Shown one piece after another: positions 22,101 to 32,712 of a DNA stretch of 64,000 bases (position 1 is the stretch's first letter; the number at the start of each line of letters is the position of its first letter). Location: the NCBI RefSeq assembly GCF_905147045.1, contig NC_065888.1, positions 5,089,001-5,153,000 of the forward strand. The letters are read 5' to 3'. A model generated the notes under the pieces. That model saw only the letters and a list, made by a program, of their open reading frames with translations, searched no databases and was not told where the DNA came from. Made by a program: the position numbers and the translations under genes. Origin of the DNA: Nymphalis io. Taxonomy: Eukaryota > Arthropoda > Insecta > Lepidoptera > Nymphalidae.

Positions 22101-24933
22101 TTTTAGGTTAAACATCAATGGCTCTCGTCCGCTGAGCGCGGCAGACGAGCGTGAGTACTACAACGACATGCCCGACAAGATCCCCCCCGCAGAGCCCCCC
22201 GCCGACCCACCCGCGCCTCACCGACACCCCCCGCCGCCGCCGCTAGCCTCGCTCGCACCCATCTCCTCGTGAGTGTCTCTGCCCGCTTACATATATATAC
22301 ATTACACACACGCTCTTACAAATACATTACGTGTAAAAAAACATTTGTAAACTATTCGCGAACGCACACATTGAAATAACAAGTCGTGGCACGTCGCTTA
22401 TCTACCGCTTTGCTACAAGGGTCTTGTCTATTCGACTGCAGGTTATGGAGTGACCGTTACTCGTATTCAAAAGGTATTCTGTAACAAATAATAGGCGAGA
22501 TCTAGGAAGTCAGTGATCTCCCCCCCCCCCCTGAGCTTTAGTAAACATAAAAGCCGATTTCGTGATCTCTGCGATGGTAATGTTGTCTAGACTTCCGTTG
22601 AGAGCGGCCGCCATGTCTGATTTTGGTAACATCGCTCCGCTATGTATTCGTTGATGATAAATAATGAAAGAATAGGTAAAGGACATTACTCTACACTAGA
22701 ATATACATATGATAAAAAAGTTTGGAGTTAGAATTTCTTGATTTCCAAGCAGGATTACGCATATATTTAATTGTATTTGATTGACTCTGTAATTAAAAAA
22801 GTGTAAAAGGGTAATTACCGTGTTTCTTGGCGGTTCTTCATTCCGAACCGGTGCTAGTATTACATTTAATTCAATACTGTAAAATGACGCATGTGCCTAC
22901 TTGAATAAATAATTATTTGATTTGCTGCTTTTTATAGAACCAGAAGTTTTGTCAATGAATGATATGAAAAAAAAAATTAAAATAGACCGCGAGTTTTAAT
23001 TTGCTATGAACCGGTCTTGAAGCTGACAGGCGATGGCATAACCACCGCCTTATATTCCTAATGTATTGAAAAAAATGTTCTTTAGATGCGAGGAAAGCGT
23101 CCGGCACTACGTGAATCAGACTCCTCCGCCTCGGACTCCGCCCACTGCACTCTTGCCGAATCACCACACGGACATCTTTGATATGCGTAAGTGACCGTCG
23201 CTTACCTTTGTCGTTTCTTAGTAGATCGCTGCAATGTAAGGTTGCCTATTTGAGGCCAACCCTCCTTGGTAACTATTTCTATCTATTTCACCTACGAGTT
23301 GAGGTGTCTCTATTCTTCTAACGGAACAAAACAACTAATAAATGAATCAATTTTAGAGCCCTTCACTGCGGCCCCGGTCTCCTCAGCGACGTCGACATCA
23401 CCAGCCACGTCATCATCGCCTGCAGAAGATCTGCCTCCGACTCTGTCTCCCGCTACACAATCAGCTCTACTGGCAAGGGAAACCTGGTACCATGGACCTA
23501 TATCGAGGACTGCAGCGGAAAGAGTAAGATCATCATATTATTTTTTTGTTTTAAATGTTGGCGAAGTGTTACTTGACCAGATATTGGAAAAAAAAATTAA
23601 AGTGAATACATTTACTTAGTTACTAGTACTTAGTAGTTAAGTGGAATAGTGTTGGGTTTTAAATAAAAATATATTAATCAAGAACCGTTTTGACTGCATA
23701 ATATAACAGAGCTAAATCTAAGATTTGTTTATCTTAAAGATAAAGATAGAGTAATATATAATATTGTAATAAGCAAATGACTCTACTGGTGGTAGGGCTT
23801 TGTGCAAGCTCGTCTGGGTAGTTACCACCCACTCATCAGATATTCTACCGCAAAACAGCAATACTTGATATTGTTGTGTTCCGGTTTGAAGGGTGAGTGA
23901 GCCAGTGTAATTACAGGCACAAGGGACATAAAATCTTAGTTCCCAAGGTTGGTGGCGCATTGGCTATAAGCGATGGTTGACATTTCTTACAATGCCAATG
24001 TCTAAGGGCGTTTGGTGACCACTTACCATCAGGTGGCCCATATGCTCGTCCACCTTCCTATTCTATAAAAAAAAAAAAAAAGACTCCTTCGATTGGAATT
24101 TATTAGGTTTAGGTTTAAAGACATTTATTCTCAACAAGACATATTATAGTCACTTACTTGAGAACAGAGGTTACACAATGTGTACAATTAATTCCGCCAT
24201 TCCATCTTGAGTACTATGTTTTAGGTAGTTAGGAAGTGTTCATAATGGAATTTATATATACATGACATATGTCATTATTTGCAGCTAGTGGTGGAGGATG
24301 GCGAGTTTCTAGTTCGGCAATCGACGGCGTGTCCCGGACAGTTCGTGCTGACCGGGGCGAGGCGAGGCGCGCACAAGCATCTGTTGCTGGTCGACCCTAA
24401 TGGAGTTGTACGTTCATTTCTCTACCTTCAATAAAATCAGTATATAATACAAAGTGGCCCGCGTTTTTATACGCGTTAACCGTTACTACTCAACACTATC
24501 GGTGGAAGCGTGAGGTTATGTAGTTGATAACTTTTCTCAATGAATGGGTTGTCTAACGCTAATCTAAGATTCCGTTATTACGTTATGTAGACCGTTGAAG
24601 TAGCGTGTTCTAACGAACAAAGACTATAATTCATAATCTTGTCTGTTGTGATGAAATATTTCGAAAGATAATACACGAATTTAGCTATGAAGTAGGTATA
24701 ATGTTATAATTCACGAGAGTTTTTTGAGAATGCACCTTTATTTGCGCACGAACTCTATAAAACTATACTCTACAAAAAAAAAAGATAGCATGTGTCGCAC
24801 TCGGCAGGTGCGCACGAAGGACCGCGTGTTCGAGAGCGTGCCGCACCTCATCAAGTACCACTGCAGCAACGAGCTGCCCATCGTGTCGGCCGACTCCGCG
24901 CTGCTGCTGCGCCGCCCCGTGCCGCGCTCCTGA
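19030..24933 (+). CDS. Shc: SHC adaptor protein (PTB-CH1-SH2), complete
   Basis: Nine exons (19030-19122, 19230-19300, 20122-20356, 21357-21520, 22107-22268, 23086-23186, 23357-23523, 24285-24407, 24808-24933) join in phase to 413 aa, close to Drosophila Shc length. The PTB domain spans about residues 13-178 (RGWLHPDS, YAVRYIGCMEV, LDFETRSQVAKECI, AFELRFKEF). The Pro-rich CH1 holds two Grb2-type pYxN sites: Y205-Y-N and Y250-V-N-Q. The adaptin-binding-like FDMQPF is at 273-278. The SH2 domain is 319-413, starting WYHG, with the phosphotyrosine-binding Arg342 in FLVRQS and HLLLVDPNG. Shc docks on phosphorylated receptor tyrosine kinases in the cytosol and recruits Grb2/Sos to activate Ras. An acceptor at 19011-19012, 17 bases before the ATG, implies an upstream non-coding exon. 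A tandem repeat starts right after the stop. Confidence 0.97.
19230..19300 (+). CDS. Shc: Shc coding exon 2 (PTB)
   Basis: Acceptor 'attttccag', donor GTAAGT. Encodes YIGCMEVLTSMKKLDFETRS, the most conserved part of the PTB N-terminal half. Confidence 0.95.
20122..20356 (+). CDS. Shc: Shc coding exon 3 (PTB)
   Basis: A long T tract with TTGTAG acceptor and a GTGAGT donor. Encodes ECIARVCAAAGLRSADKKRR through HDMPRVSFASGGDQ, the PTB phospholipid and peptide-binding sheet region. Confidence 0.95.
21175..21300 (+). repeat. Decayed SINE-related fragment in Shc intron 3
   Basis: Contains 'gagctaaggtgagaactgtg' and 'caccacgctgttccaatgag', matching with changes the 'gctaaggcgtcctctccc ... caccacgctgctccaatgcg' part of the element at 9705-9995. 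Confidence 0.5.
21357..21520 (+). CDS. Shc: Shc coding exon 4 (PTB end)
   Basis: Acceptor 'atttcag', donor GTGAGT. Encodes DSLDFVAYVAKS and the C-terminal PTB helix IGQAFELRFKEFL. Much GC-richer than its introns. Confidence 0.95.
21936..21970. repeat. Perfect palindrome, 16-bp arms, 3-nt loop
   Basis: 21936-21951 is the exact reverse complement of 21955-21970, with 'tac' between. It lies in Shc intron 4. Confidence 0.97.
22107..22268 (+). CDS. Shc: Shc coding exon 5 (CH1, YYND site)
   Basis: Acceptor 'cggttttag', donor GTGAGT. Encodes EREYYNDMPDK, the conserved twin-tyrosine Grb2 docking site, then a Pro-rich run. Confidence 0.95.
23086..23186 (+). CDS. Shc: Shc coding exon 6 (CH1, YVNQ site)
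   Basis: Acceptor 'ttctttag', donor GTAAGT. Encodes SVRHYVNQTPPPRTPP, with a second pYxN motif, and ends FDM, completed by the next exon to FDMQPF. Confidence 0.93.
23357..23523 (+). CDS. Shc: Shc coding exon 7 (CH1 to SH2 start)
   Basis: Acceptor 'caattttag', donor GTAAGA. Encodes QPFTAAP, a Ser/Thr/Pro linker, and the SH2 opening ETWYHGPISRTAAER. Confidence 0.95.
23810..24078 (+). repeat. Interspersed repeat ('accatcaggtggccca' family), copy 2, in Shc intron
   Basis: The longest copy in the window. It begins near 'gggtagttaccacccactca' and ends in a run of about 14 A residues after 'ctattctat', as expected for a retroposed sequence. Confidence 0.85.
24285..24407 (+). CDS. Shc: Shc coding exon 8 (SH2 core)
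   Basis: Acceptor 'atttgcag', donor GTACGT. Encodes LVVEDGEFLVRQST through HKHLLLVDPNGV. The FLVR arginine that binds phosphotyrosine is intact. Confidence 0.96.
24808..24933 (+). CDS. Shc: Shc coding exon 9 (SH2 end, stop)
   Basis: Acceptor 'ctcggcag', following an A-rich intron end. Encodes VRTKDRVFESVPHLIKYHC and ends RRPVPRS, then TGA at 24931-24933. Confidence 0.96.
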   Translation: MRTKDRVFESVPHLIKYHCSNELPIVSADSALLLRRPVPRS

Positions 24934-24935
24934 GG

Positions 24936-25995
24936 CCGCCCCGCGCCGCCCCGCCCGCGGTACATCATCACCTAGTGGGTCCGCCCCGCACCGCCCGCGG
25001 TACGTCATCACCTAGTGGGCCCCACACCGCACCGCCCGCGGTACGTCATCACCTAGTGGGTCCGCCCCGCACCGCCCGCGGTACGTCATCACCTAGTGGG
25101 CCCCACACCGCACCGCCCGCGGTACGTCATCACCTAGTGGGCCCCACACCGCACCGCCCGCGGTACGTCATCACCTAGTGGGCCCCACACCGCACCGCCC
25201 GCGGTACGTCATCACCTAGTGGGTCCGCCCCGCACCGCCCGCGGTACGTCATCACCTAGCGGGCCCCACACCGCACCGCCCGCGGTACGTCATCACCTAG
25301 TGGGTCCGCCCCGCACCGCCCGCGGTACGTCATCACCTAGTGGGCCCCACACCGCACCGCCCGCGGTACGTCATCACCTAGTGGGTCCGCCCCGCACCGC
25401 CCGCGGTACGTCATCACCTAGTGGGCCCCACACCGCACCGCCCGCGGTACGTCATCACCTAGTGGGTCCGCCCCGCACCGCCCGCGGTACGTCATCACCT
25501 AGTGGGCCCCACACCGCACCGCCCGCGGTACGTCATCACCTAGTGGGCCCCACACCGCACCGCCCGCGGTACGTCATCACCTAGTGGGCCCCACACCGCA
25601 CCGCCCGCGGTACGTCATCACCTAGTGGGCCCCACACCGCACCGCCCGCGGTACGTCATCACCTAGTGGGTCCGCCCCGCACCGCCCGCGGTACGTCATC
25701 ACCTAGTGGGCCCCACACCGCACCGCCCGCGGTACGTCATCACCTAGTGGGTCCGCCCCGCACCGCCCGCGGTACGTCATCACCTAGTGGGCCCCACACC
25801 GCACCGCCCGCGGTACGTCATCACCTAGTGGGTCCGCCCCGCACCGCCCGCGGTACGTCATCACCTAGTGGGCCCCACACCGCACCGCCCGCGGTACGTC
25901 ATCACCTAGTGGGCCCCACCCCGCACCGCCCGCGGTACGTCATCAGCTCGTGGGCCACGCCCCGCACCGCCCGCGGTACGTCATCACCTAGCGGG
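24936..25995 (+). repeat. GC-rich 40/41-bp minisatellite, about 25 units
   Basis: Units share 'accgcccgcggtacgtcatc' followed by 'acctagtggg'. Two variants differ in the unit start: A, 40 bp, begins 'tccgccccgc'; B, 41 bp, begins 'ccccacaccgc'. The order I read is A B A B B B A B A B A B A B B B B A B A B A B, then two variant units at the right edge (about 25877-25995). A degenerate unit touches the Shc stop codon. The AB dimer is 81 bp, which keeps reading frames open by chance. Each unit carries CCGCGG and, on the minus strand, TGACGTAC, a partial CRE/ATF-like site. The array is probably in the Shc 3' UTR or its immediate flank. Confidence 0.97.
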
Positions 25996-26289
25996 CCCCG
26001 CCGATTCTCATATCGTTGCTTCACACTTGGGACCTAGACCCGGACTTGGATAGAGTCTGCGAGTCCAAACTTGGGTTGCTTCGACCAATGGTATGATAAT
26101 TCATTTAACATTCATTTAACATTATTGCTATTTAAAGTGATATTTTAGTATGTTTTGTTCCACTAATATTAAAATGTCTTATGAAAAGTATATCAAATCG
26201 TTATATAAAACTAACTATTGTACACACACGGTGTCCAAAAATACGTAGTCAACGTGTCTTATCCTGAAAATAACATGGCAAACTATAAC

Positions 26290-26295
26290 AATAAA
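26290..26295 (+). terminator. Shc: Possible Shc polyadenylation signal (AATAAA)
   Basis: The first AATAAA seen downstream of the Shc stop and the minisatellite. A second lies at 26601-26606. Use of either would place the whole tandem array in the Shc 3' UTR. Confidence 0.35.
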
Positions 26296-26299
26296 TTTA

Positions 26300-29200
26300 A
26301 ATCCATAGCCGTAACTAGAAAAATCATTTATAAATCATCGTGATCACAATAATAACTAAATATTCATCATTTTTATTTATCGTATGAAATTTAATAGGAA
26401 ATCTATATTTTAATATATTTCACTAACCTAAAATTTAAATACTATGAAACATTATGAAGGTACAGTTTCAATCGACTTAATTCTATTTATCTCTTACAGT
26501 ATGTGATAATTTATAACTTAAACTAACCGTAATGTGTTGTTGAGCTGTTGGCTTCTCATTAATATATATAGCCTTGCATGTTAGTAATAATTAAATATTT
26601 AATAAATTATGCCTATCATTCTCTACTTTTGGCTTTACATAAACTATTATATTAGGTTACTAATATAACAAAAAAATATTTAACTTGATTCAAATTATTA
26701 TTATTAGAAAACAGGATTTCAGTGAAATTAGACACATGCAAGTTTCCTCAGGATGTTTTCCTTCACAGTAAAGCACGAGATGAATTATAATCACAAATTA
26801 AGCACATGAAAATTCAGTGGTGCTTGCCCGGGTTTGAACCCACGATCGTCGGTTAAGATTCACGCGTTCTTACCACTATTCCATCTCCGCTTATGTATTT
26901 TAATGATGATAAATTTATAAAGCCAATTTTAGTTACATATGTGTTTTTACTGAAATACTTGGCAATTTCTGTTTTGAACTTTTAATTACACATTTTATAT
27001 TTTTTGTTGACCGTTGTCATCAGCTTGATAGTAATTTAAACAATACGAAGCACAAATAGCGTTTAAAAATCATATACAGTCTGCCTTTGATAAATTTAAT
27101 TAATTTTTTTACTATTAAAAAAATATCTTATAAAACAATGCATAAAACGCCCAAATGATACGGCCTGTAGGTGTGCCTTTTATGAAAGCATATCCATGTA
27201 AGTATTCATATTGAAATACTCGATACAATATCTCTGTTTAAAAAATGTCTACAATACTATTAAATAAATGAATGGTGCATAAAATATTGATTATAAATTT
27301 ATTATTCATATTCTTATTTTAACTTATAAATGTTGTGTAACGGGTCTTTAGTTAAATTCTGATTTCTCTCTTTCTGTCGTCATTGATTTGATATTCGAAA
27401 GAAGAAGACACAGCATCGTTTGTCTAATTTACCTAAACAATTTTTACATGTGATCCCGTTAAAAACATACAATAGACTAAAAATATATGACTTTTTAAAT
27501 TGAACGGGTCATAAATAATAGAACGCTGACTAGTCAAATTGAAGGACTGTTGCGTTTTCGCGGTGTTGCTATATGAAAAAAAAAACATGTATATAATATG
27601 AATTCGACTTAGACTTATTAAATAGATAGATATTCGTCTATTATTATAAAGTAATTTTACAAAATTTAGAAAATTTGCACATTTATATTAATTAAAAATT
27701 TAATGAGTCTAAATATTACACAAGATCTTTAGATTTCTTTATAACTATTAAGTAGACTTCTAAAATAAACAAAAGCAAGTCGTTTATCGTAAATAATGAA
27801 AAATTAAAAATATTTTACCTTGTAACGCTTATGTGTGATTCAAGATCATTCCTATTAAATTTATGAACGTGATTAAACGGAATTGATGAAATTATATTCT
27901 ATCTGGTGATTTTTAAAATTGATTACGATAATAATATAATATAAATAATGACAAAAATTTAAACGTATTTTTATAAAATATTTTTTCATTATATACAATT
28001 ATATTATGTATGTTAAAAGTATAATTCATTGATTATATGTTTATTATTCTTGAAGAATCGTTTTTTTATGAACATATCATTCTTTTCTTACATTAAGCGG
28101 CACTTCATGAGGCTTAGCTTGCTTGCGTTGTTTAGAATGAATTGTAGTGAAACTAGTACTAACTGCTTCAAGTGTGGACGGTCAATGCAAATCTATCCCT
28201 CACTTCCTCTGACGACAAGTGGATAGAAAGAGATGTCCTATTTTACCAAATAAAAAGTCGTATTCGGACAATTATTGCAAACACTCGAACTACTCAACTA
28301 CATGTGAAGTGCCGCCATTACAAGTGTTAGTTATATATTGTGTCGTAAATCGGTTAATAAAACCTTACGACTGATTTTTACTTTTAACTATCATTTAACG
28401 ACCAAATGAGCTTTCTCTATAACGAACGATGGTGATTTCGCATGGATGTGTTACATGAAATAATAACTAGTCTTCACCAAAATTTAGTTAAGTGTGAAGA
28501 CGCCTTTAGATAATTTAGAATAATATTCTTCAATACGTGCAATTAAATTACCAAAATGTATTGTGTGTTTGAGAAACATATTATAATTTTATGTTTTGAT
28601 ACGATCTGCATTTCTTTGAATCATTGTATTTTATTGGCTCTCTGCTTTAGATTTATATTGTGTAAAAAGTAGTCTTTAGTCTTATTATAATGATCTTATA
28701 TTTAAGAATATACAACAATAGGTGCTATAAAGCTTACTTAAATATAAAATTTTAGGCGAAAATGTTATTATTAAGTGAAGACATAAGTGGATGAAGGTGA
28801 TTTGTAATATTATTTATTTTATGTCATTAAAAATGTGCTTATTTCATGCGTTTACTGATTTAATGAACGGACGGAATAAGTTCTTATAATAAATCACACG
28901 ACATTGTACTCGTATCTCAAATATTCGCAAAATAAGAATGAAATATTGATGCTCATTACTATAAAATAACAAATTTGTAACTTATCATCTTCATCAACTC
29001 ATATGTTCGAGTATCATCACAAATGTATATTTACTTAATAAGACTGTATGCAATAGGAATTTGTACTGTTGGTTGTTACATCGTCGAAATAATTGAATTT
29101 TATATCTTAATATTATAGTGTCGAAAACTATTGGAAAAAGTTAATTAAATTAAGAATCTGACATGTTACTTATAAACAAAAACTGGAGAACTTCTCATGT

Positions 29201-29990
29201 TGCAGGATTTAGAATAAATACAGCTAATTTCGCTGTTGTTTTCTATGGATCCTTCCAATCAAGTTGGTCGCATCTTGAATACAGATTTTACATATTTTAT
29301 CGAGTTTGTATTAAACATATAAATTTATTTTATTTATATTAAACATATAAATATTTCTTATTAATTTTAACTATCAAATACATTAATGGAAAAAGCCCTA
29401 GTGAAGGCTGTACGATGTAGACCTTCGCCTATTAACTGTCGTGTCATTTCCAGTGCTTTAATTTTTAATTTTCGTGTCGAAAAAAATATGTTTAATCGTA
29501 TGTTAATTCGTAATGTATTTTATACACACCTTAGTGTAATAATATAGCGAATGAATTTAAGCAACACACAGTATGTTAAATTTTCTTGAAAATAAAGTCT
29601 AATGAAGTTATGTTTATTAAATAATTGTGATTATAAAAATAAAATATATAGGTAAACATTATTTGTATTTTTTTATCCTTTTTTTAGCCTTGGATGGAAG
29701 CTGCCAAGTGGTGCAAGATTAAATATGGTAAAAATTATATCTCAAATTTTAATTTACCTATAAATTGATTGATTTATTTTTTGATTAAATTATCTGATTA
29801 CAAATGAGAGATTTTACTATTCTTTATCTAATAAACCTAAATGTAAAAAAGTATTTTTACTCCTTTTAAGTGATCTGGGATGAATCTAATGGAAAGACAT
29901 TTGCAACAATAATTAACAATAATACCCCTTTTTAATTCGACAATTCAATAATACGCGTTCGAACAGTGGTGATGTTCGTTCTATCCTTTT
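26300..29990. other. Intergenic AT-rich DNA
   Basis: Only a reverse SINE (26714-26885) was recognised. The rest is AT-rich with short ORFs and no coding signal that I can support. Confidence 0.55.
26714..26885 (-). repeat. tRNA-derived SINE, reverse orientation
   Basis: The minus strand reads A box-like 'tagtggtaagaacgcgtg' and a symmetrical B box 'gggttcaaaccc', then 'agcaccactgaattttcatg' and 'aattataattcatctcgtgc'. Truncated at its 3' end compared with 9705-9995. Confidence 0.75.
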
Positions 29991-30199
29991 TTAACTCGGT
30001 AAATGGCGACGAAGTTATCTATAGCACAGACTGGAAGTGAAATTAAAGCATCTTGTGTGTATAAATAATGGAAATTAATATTATACTCGTGCTTCGTCCT
30101 CTAGATTAGTACCGTGAGAGTATTATTGAAGACAATGTAGTAACGCATAGGTGACACCAATTCTTCACTATGGCTTAGACAAAAATTGCCACACCCAAG

Positions 30200-30860
30200 G
30201 CGACAACACAAAACATGTTCTTACCCCCACTCAAGACAACCTACCTGCGCTGAACTTCAGTCGGTAGCTCTTAGCCAGCTCGGTAGCCAAAATCATGCCG
30301 AAACGTGTTAGCGGTAGTAGTAGTTTGGAATTAGTAGCATAACAAATACATAAATTAGAAAAGGAAGTGAAAAGTTCACGTCGTAAAAAACTATTTCATT
30401 AATTTCGTCATCATCGTCGTCGAGCCCATCTGCAAATTCATCGATATTCATCGATGGGTATCCTCGCCAAACCCAGACAGTAAGTACTTGAACATATTAC
30501 TATTCTAATTATGTAATCGGTTTGAATGCATCAAAATTGTCTGAGGGACTAGCTCGGCTCATTTGTATTGTAACGGCTGTAAACGCAAAGTTTGTAAATA
30601 TGCATCAGAATAGTCTGAGGGACTAGCTCGTCGCATTTAAATCGGAACCGCTTCAAGCATAAACGTACAATTTACGTTACGTCATGAGTTTTCTGTGGAA
30701 ACATTTCGCTGCAATTCTATACCGCAATCTTCTTCTTTTTATAAGTGCTTAAGTACATTAAGCGAACGTGAGACAAAAGAAATCAATTTAGATGATTATT
30801 CATTATAAATATGACCACGAGACTGATTGTCCCGTCCGTATGATACGAGTTTAATGTTTT
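30200..30860 (+). mobile_element. Possible 5' part of a DIRS-like element
   Basis: A short frame starts MPKRVSGSSS at 30296 and, after a stop, reads a Lys/Arg-rich KLEKEVKSSRRKK, resembling the basic start of a retroelement ORF1. Two direct repeats with the core 'gtctgagggactagctcg' follow (30527-30642). The link to the RT fragment downstream is by proximity only. Confidence 0.3.
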
Positions 30861-31239
30861 TATTGCATTAAATTAAACATTGTTTTCTTCTTTCAGGCTA
30901 GGAGGCAATTATAAATATTGGTGCGATGTTCGATAAAACCAAAAGCCGTGTCACCAGCCGCCTGCAACCCACAACGCGCTGCCTCGCGCGCCCTCGTCGT
31001 ACAAGTACACACAGCGATCCAAGCAGACCCGCCGCCCGTATCCAGTACGTTACACTGGCAGACTTGCCCATTTTTGTAAATAATGGTCCTTAATAACACG
31101 TGATTAATCTATTTTATCACGAATAAGGTTATCAAATAAAGTTTGATTAACCAGTCCATCAACCTCGTTTATCAAAGCCAAACCATTTTTAGATACTTTA
31201 AATCTGTTATCATAGCAATTTCTGAGTGTAAAGCATGTT

Positions 31240-31517
31240 CTGATCAATATGTATCACGTATATTCTTGGTACCGATACCGAATGGCAAGATAAGATTTAT
31301 TCTAAATTTAAAAAATTAAATAATACAGAACATTTTAAATTGGAAGACATTCGCACTGTGTTAAACTCATGTCTAATGAGTGTTATATCGCGGTCTTTAG
31401 TCTTGTACGAATTAAACGTTTTGCCTTTCGGTATCTGTATCGCGCCGATCATTTTTACAAAACTGATGCAACCTATGGTAAGCTTGTTACGGTCGTCGTT
31501 TTTTATCACCTATATCA
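31240..31517 (+). pseudogene. DIRS-like reverse transcriptase fragment, left half
   Basis: Successive frames encode SRIFLVP, then NGKIRFILNLK, EHFKLEDIRTVL, and LPFGICIAPIIFTKLMQPM, the wording of the reverse transcriptase of DIRS-type (tyrosine recombinase) retrotransposons. A segment of roughly 30 codons between EDIRTVL and LPFG is missing. The frame is cut off at about 31517 by an inserted LINE; the catalytic box lies on the other side at about 32495. Confidence 0.65.
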
Positions 31518-32480
31518 TCATCATCACCAGCCGAAAGACGTCCACTGCTGGACAAAGGCCTCCCCCAAGAATTTCCACGTTGGCCGATCTTGCGCTGCAT
31601 GCATCCAACGGCTTCCCACGACTCGTTCTAAGTCGTCGGTCCACCTTGTAGGGGGCCTGCCCACTTTGCGTCTTCCGGTTCGTGGTCGCCACTCGAGAAC
31701 CTTTCTGCCCCAGCGGCCGTCGGTTCTGCGAGCAATGTGCCCCGCCCACTGCCACTTCAATTTAGCAATTCTTCTGGCTATGTCGGTTACTTTGGTTCGC
31801 CTGCGGATTTCATCATTTCTGATTCGATCTCGCAGAGAAACTCCGAGCATAGCCCTCTCCATTGCCCTTTGAGTGACCTTGAGCCTTCTTATGAGGCCCA
31901 TTGTGAGCGACCACGTCTCTGATCCATAAGTCATCACTGGCAACACACACTGGTCGAAGACTTTCGACTTGAGACACTGCGGTATTTGGGATGAGAAGAT
32001 ATCGTGTAGCTTCCAGAACGCTGCCCAGCCGAGTTGAATTCGACGATTGACCTCTTTCTCGAAGTTGGACCTACCTAGTTGGATGGTCTGACCTAGGTAG
32101 ACATAGTTGTCTACAACTTAGAGTGCAGAATTTCCAACCTTGACTTGAGTGGGTGCAACATGGATGTTCGACATGATTTTCGTCTTGTCCATGTTCATTT
32201 TTAGACCCACTTGTTGGGAAACCCTGCTGAGGTCATCGAGCATAGTGCCGAGGTCTTTCAAGGTCTCAGCCATAATTACGATGTCATCGGCAAAACGAAG
32301 ATGAGTGATGTACTCGCCGTTGATATTGATGCCAAGTCCGTTCCAGTCCAGAAGCTTGAAAACATCTTCCAATGCAGCGGTAAACAGTTTCGGAGATATC
32401 ACGTCTCCCTGTCTTACACCTCTCTGCAGTTGGATAGGTTTTGAGTTCTGATCCTGTATATTGTATATACAGGATATAAT
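31518..32480 (-). mobile_element. 5'-truncated RTE-type LINE inserted in the DIRS-like relic
   Basis: It reads on the minus strand and ends at its 3' side in a short TGATGA-type microsatellite (31511-31525), typical of RTE elements. The 5' end is truncated near 32460-32480, just at a small palindrome (32451-32475). Only the C-terminal half of the reverse transcriptase and the 3' end remain. Confidence 0.8.
31524..32455 (-). pseudogene. RTE LINE reverse transcriptase, C-terminal half, one stop codon
   Basis: A single frame runs from about 32455 to 31524. It encodes GVRQGDVISPKLFTAALEDV, the catalytic RFADDIVIMAE box, then MTYGSETWSLTMGL, WQWAGHIARRTDGRWG and GRPPTRWTDDL, the standard C-terminal half of RTE/BovB-type polyproteins. 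An in-frame TAA at 32118-32120 is the only break I see. The N-terminal endonuclease is absent because of 5' truncation. Decay is slight, so the insertion is younger than the relic around it. Confidence 0.85.
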
Positions 32481-32640
32481 ATAATTATAAATACCTATAT
32501 ACCTAGATGATTTATTTTAACGAGTTATCAATTGTATACAAAACATTGACATCACTCAAATGTTATTACGGGCGTTAGGGTTTATCATTAACGAAGAAAA
32601 GTGTCAAAGTACTTTTAATGTCCTACATACAGGACCTTAA
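32481..32640 (+). pseudogene. DIRS-like reverse transcriptase fragment, right half
   Basis: Continues after the LINE with the catalytic YLDD box at about 32499-32510, then LGFIINEEKC in a shifted frame. It breaks down before 32640. Confidence 0.55.
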
Positions 32641-32712
32641 AAACACTATAAAGAAGTATGATGTTTGCCTTAAACGCTAGTATATTTTTTGTACTGAAAA
32701 CGATCGACATGC

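Noticed and set aside
22520..22532. Run of C residues in Shc intron 5 as a functional element
   Set aside because: A short homopolymer, most simply slippage or sequencing noise.
24936..25995. Possible CRISPR array because of regular repeats
   Set aside because: The units are tandem without unique spacers, and the DNA is from an animal genome.
24792..26037. Three long plus-strand open frames of repeating GPPRTARGTSSPSGPHTA-type sequence
   Set aside because: They are produced by the minisatellite. The 81-bp dimer is a multiple of three, so a frame stays open until two 41-bp units come in a row. The frame is not that of Shc.
30893..31099. Minus-strand frame of 68 codons and a plus-strand acceptor at about 30897
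   Set aside because: There is no recognised domain, the plus frame meets a stop just after the acceptor, and it lies among transposon remains. I cannot support a gene.
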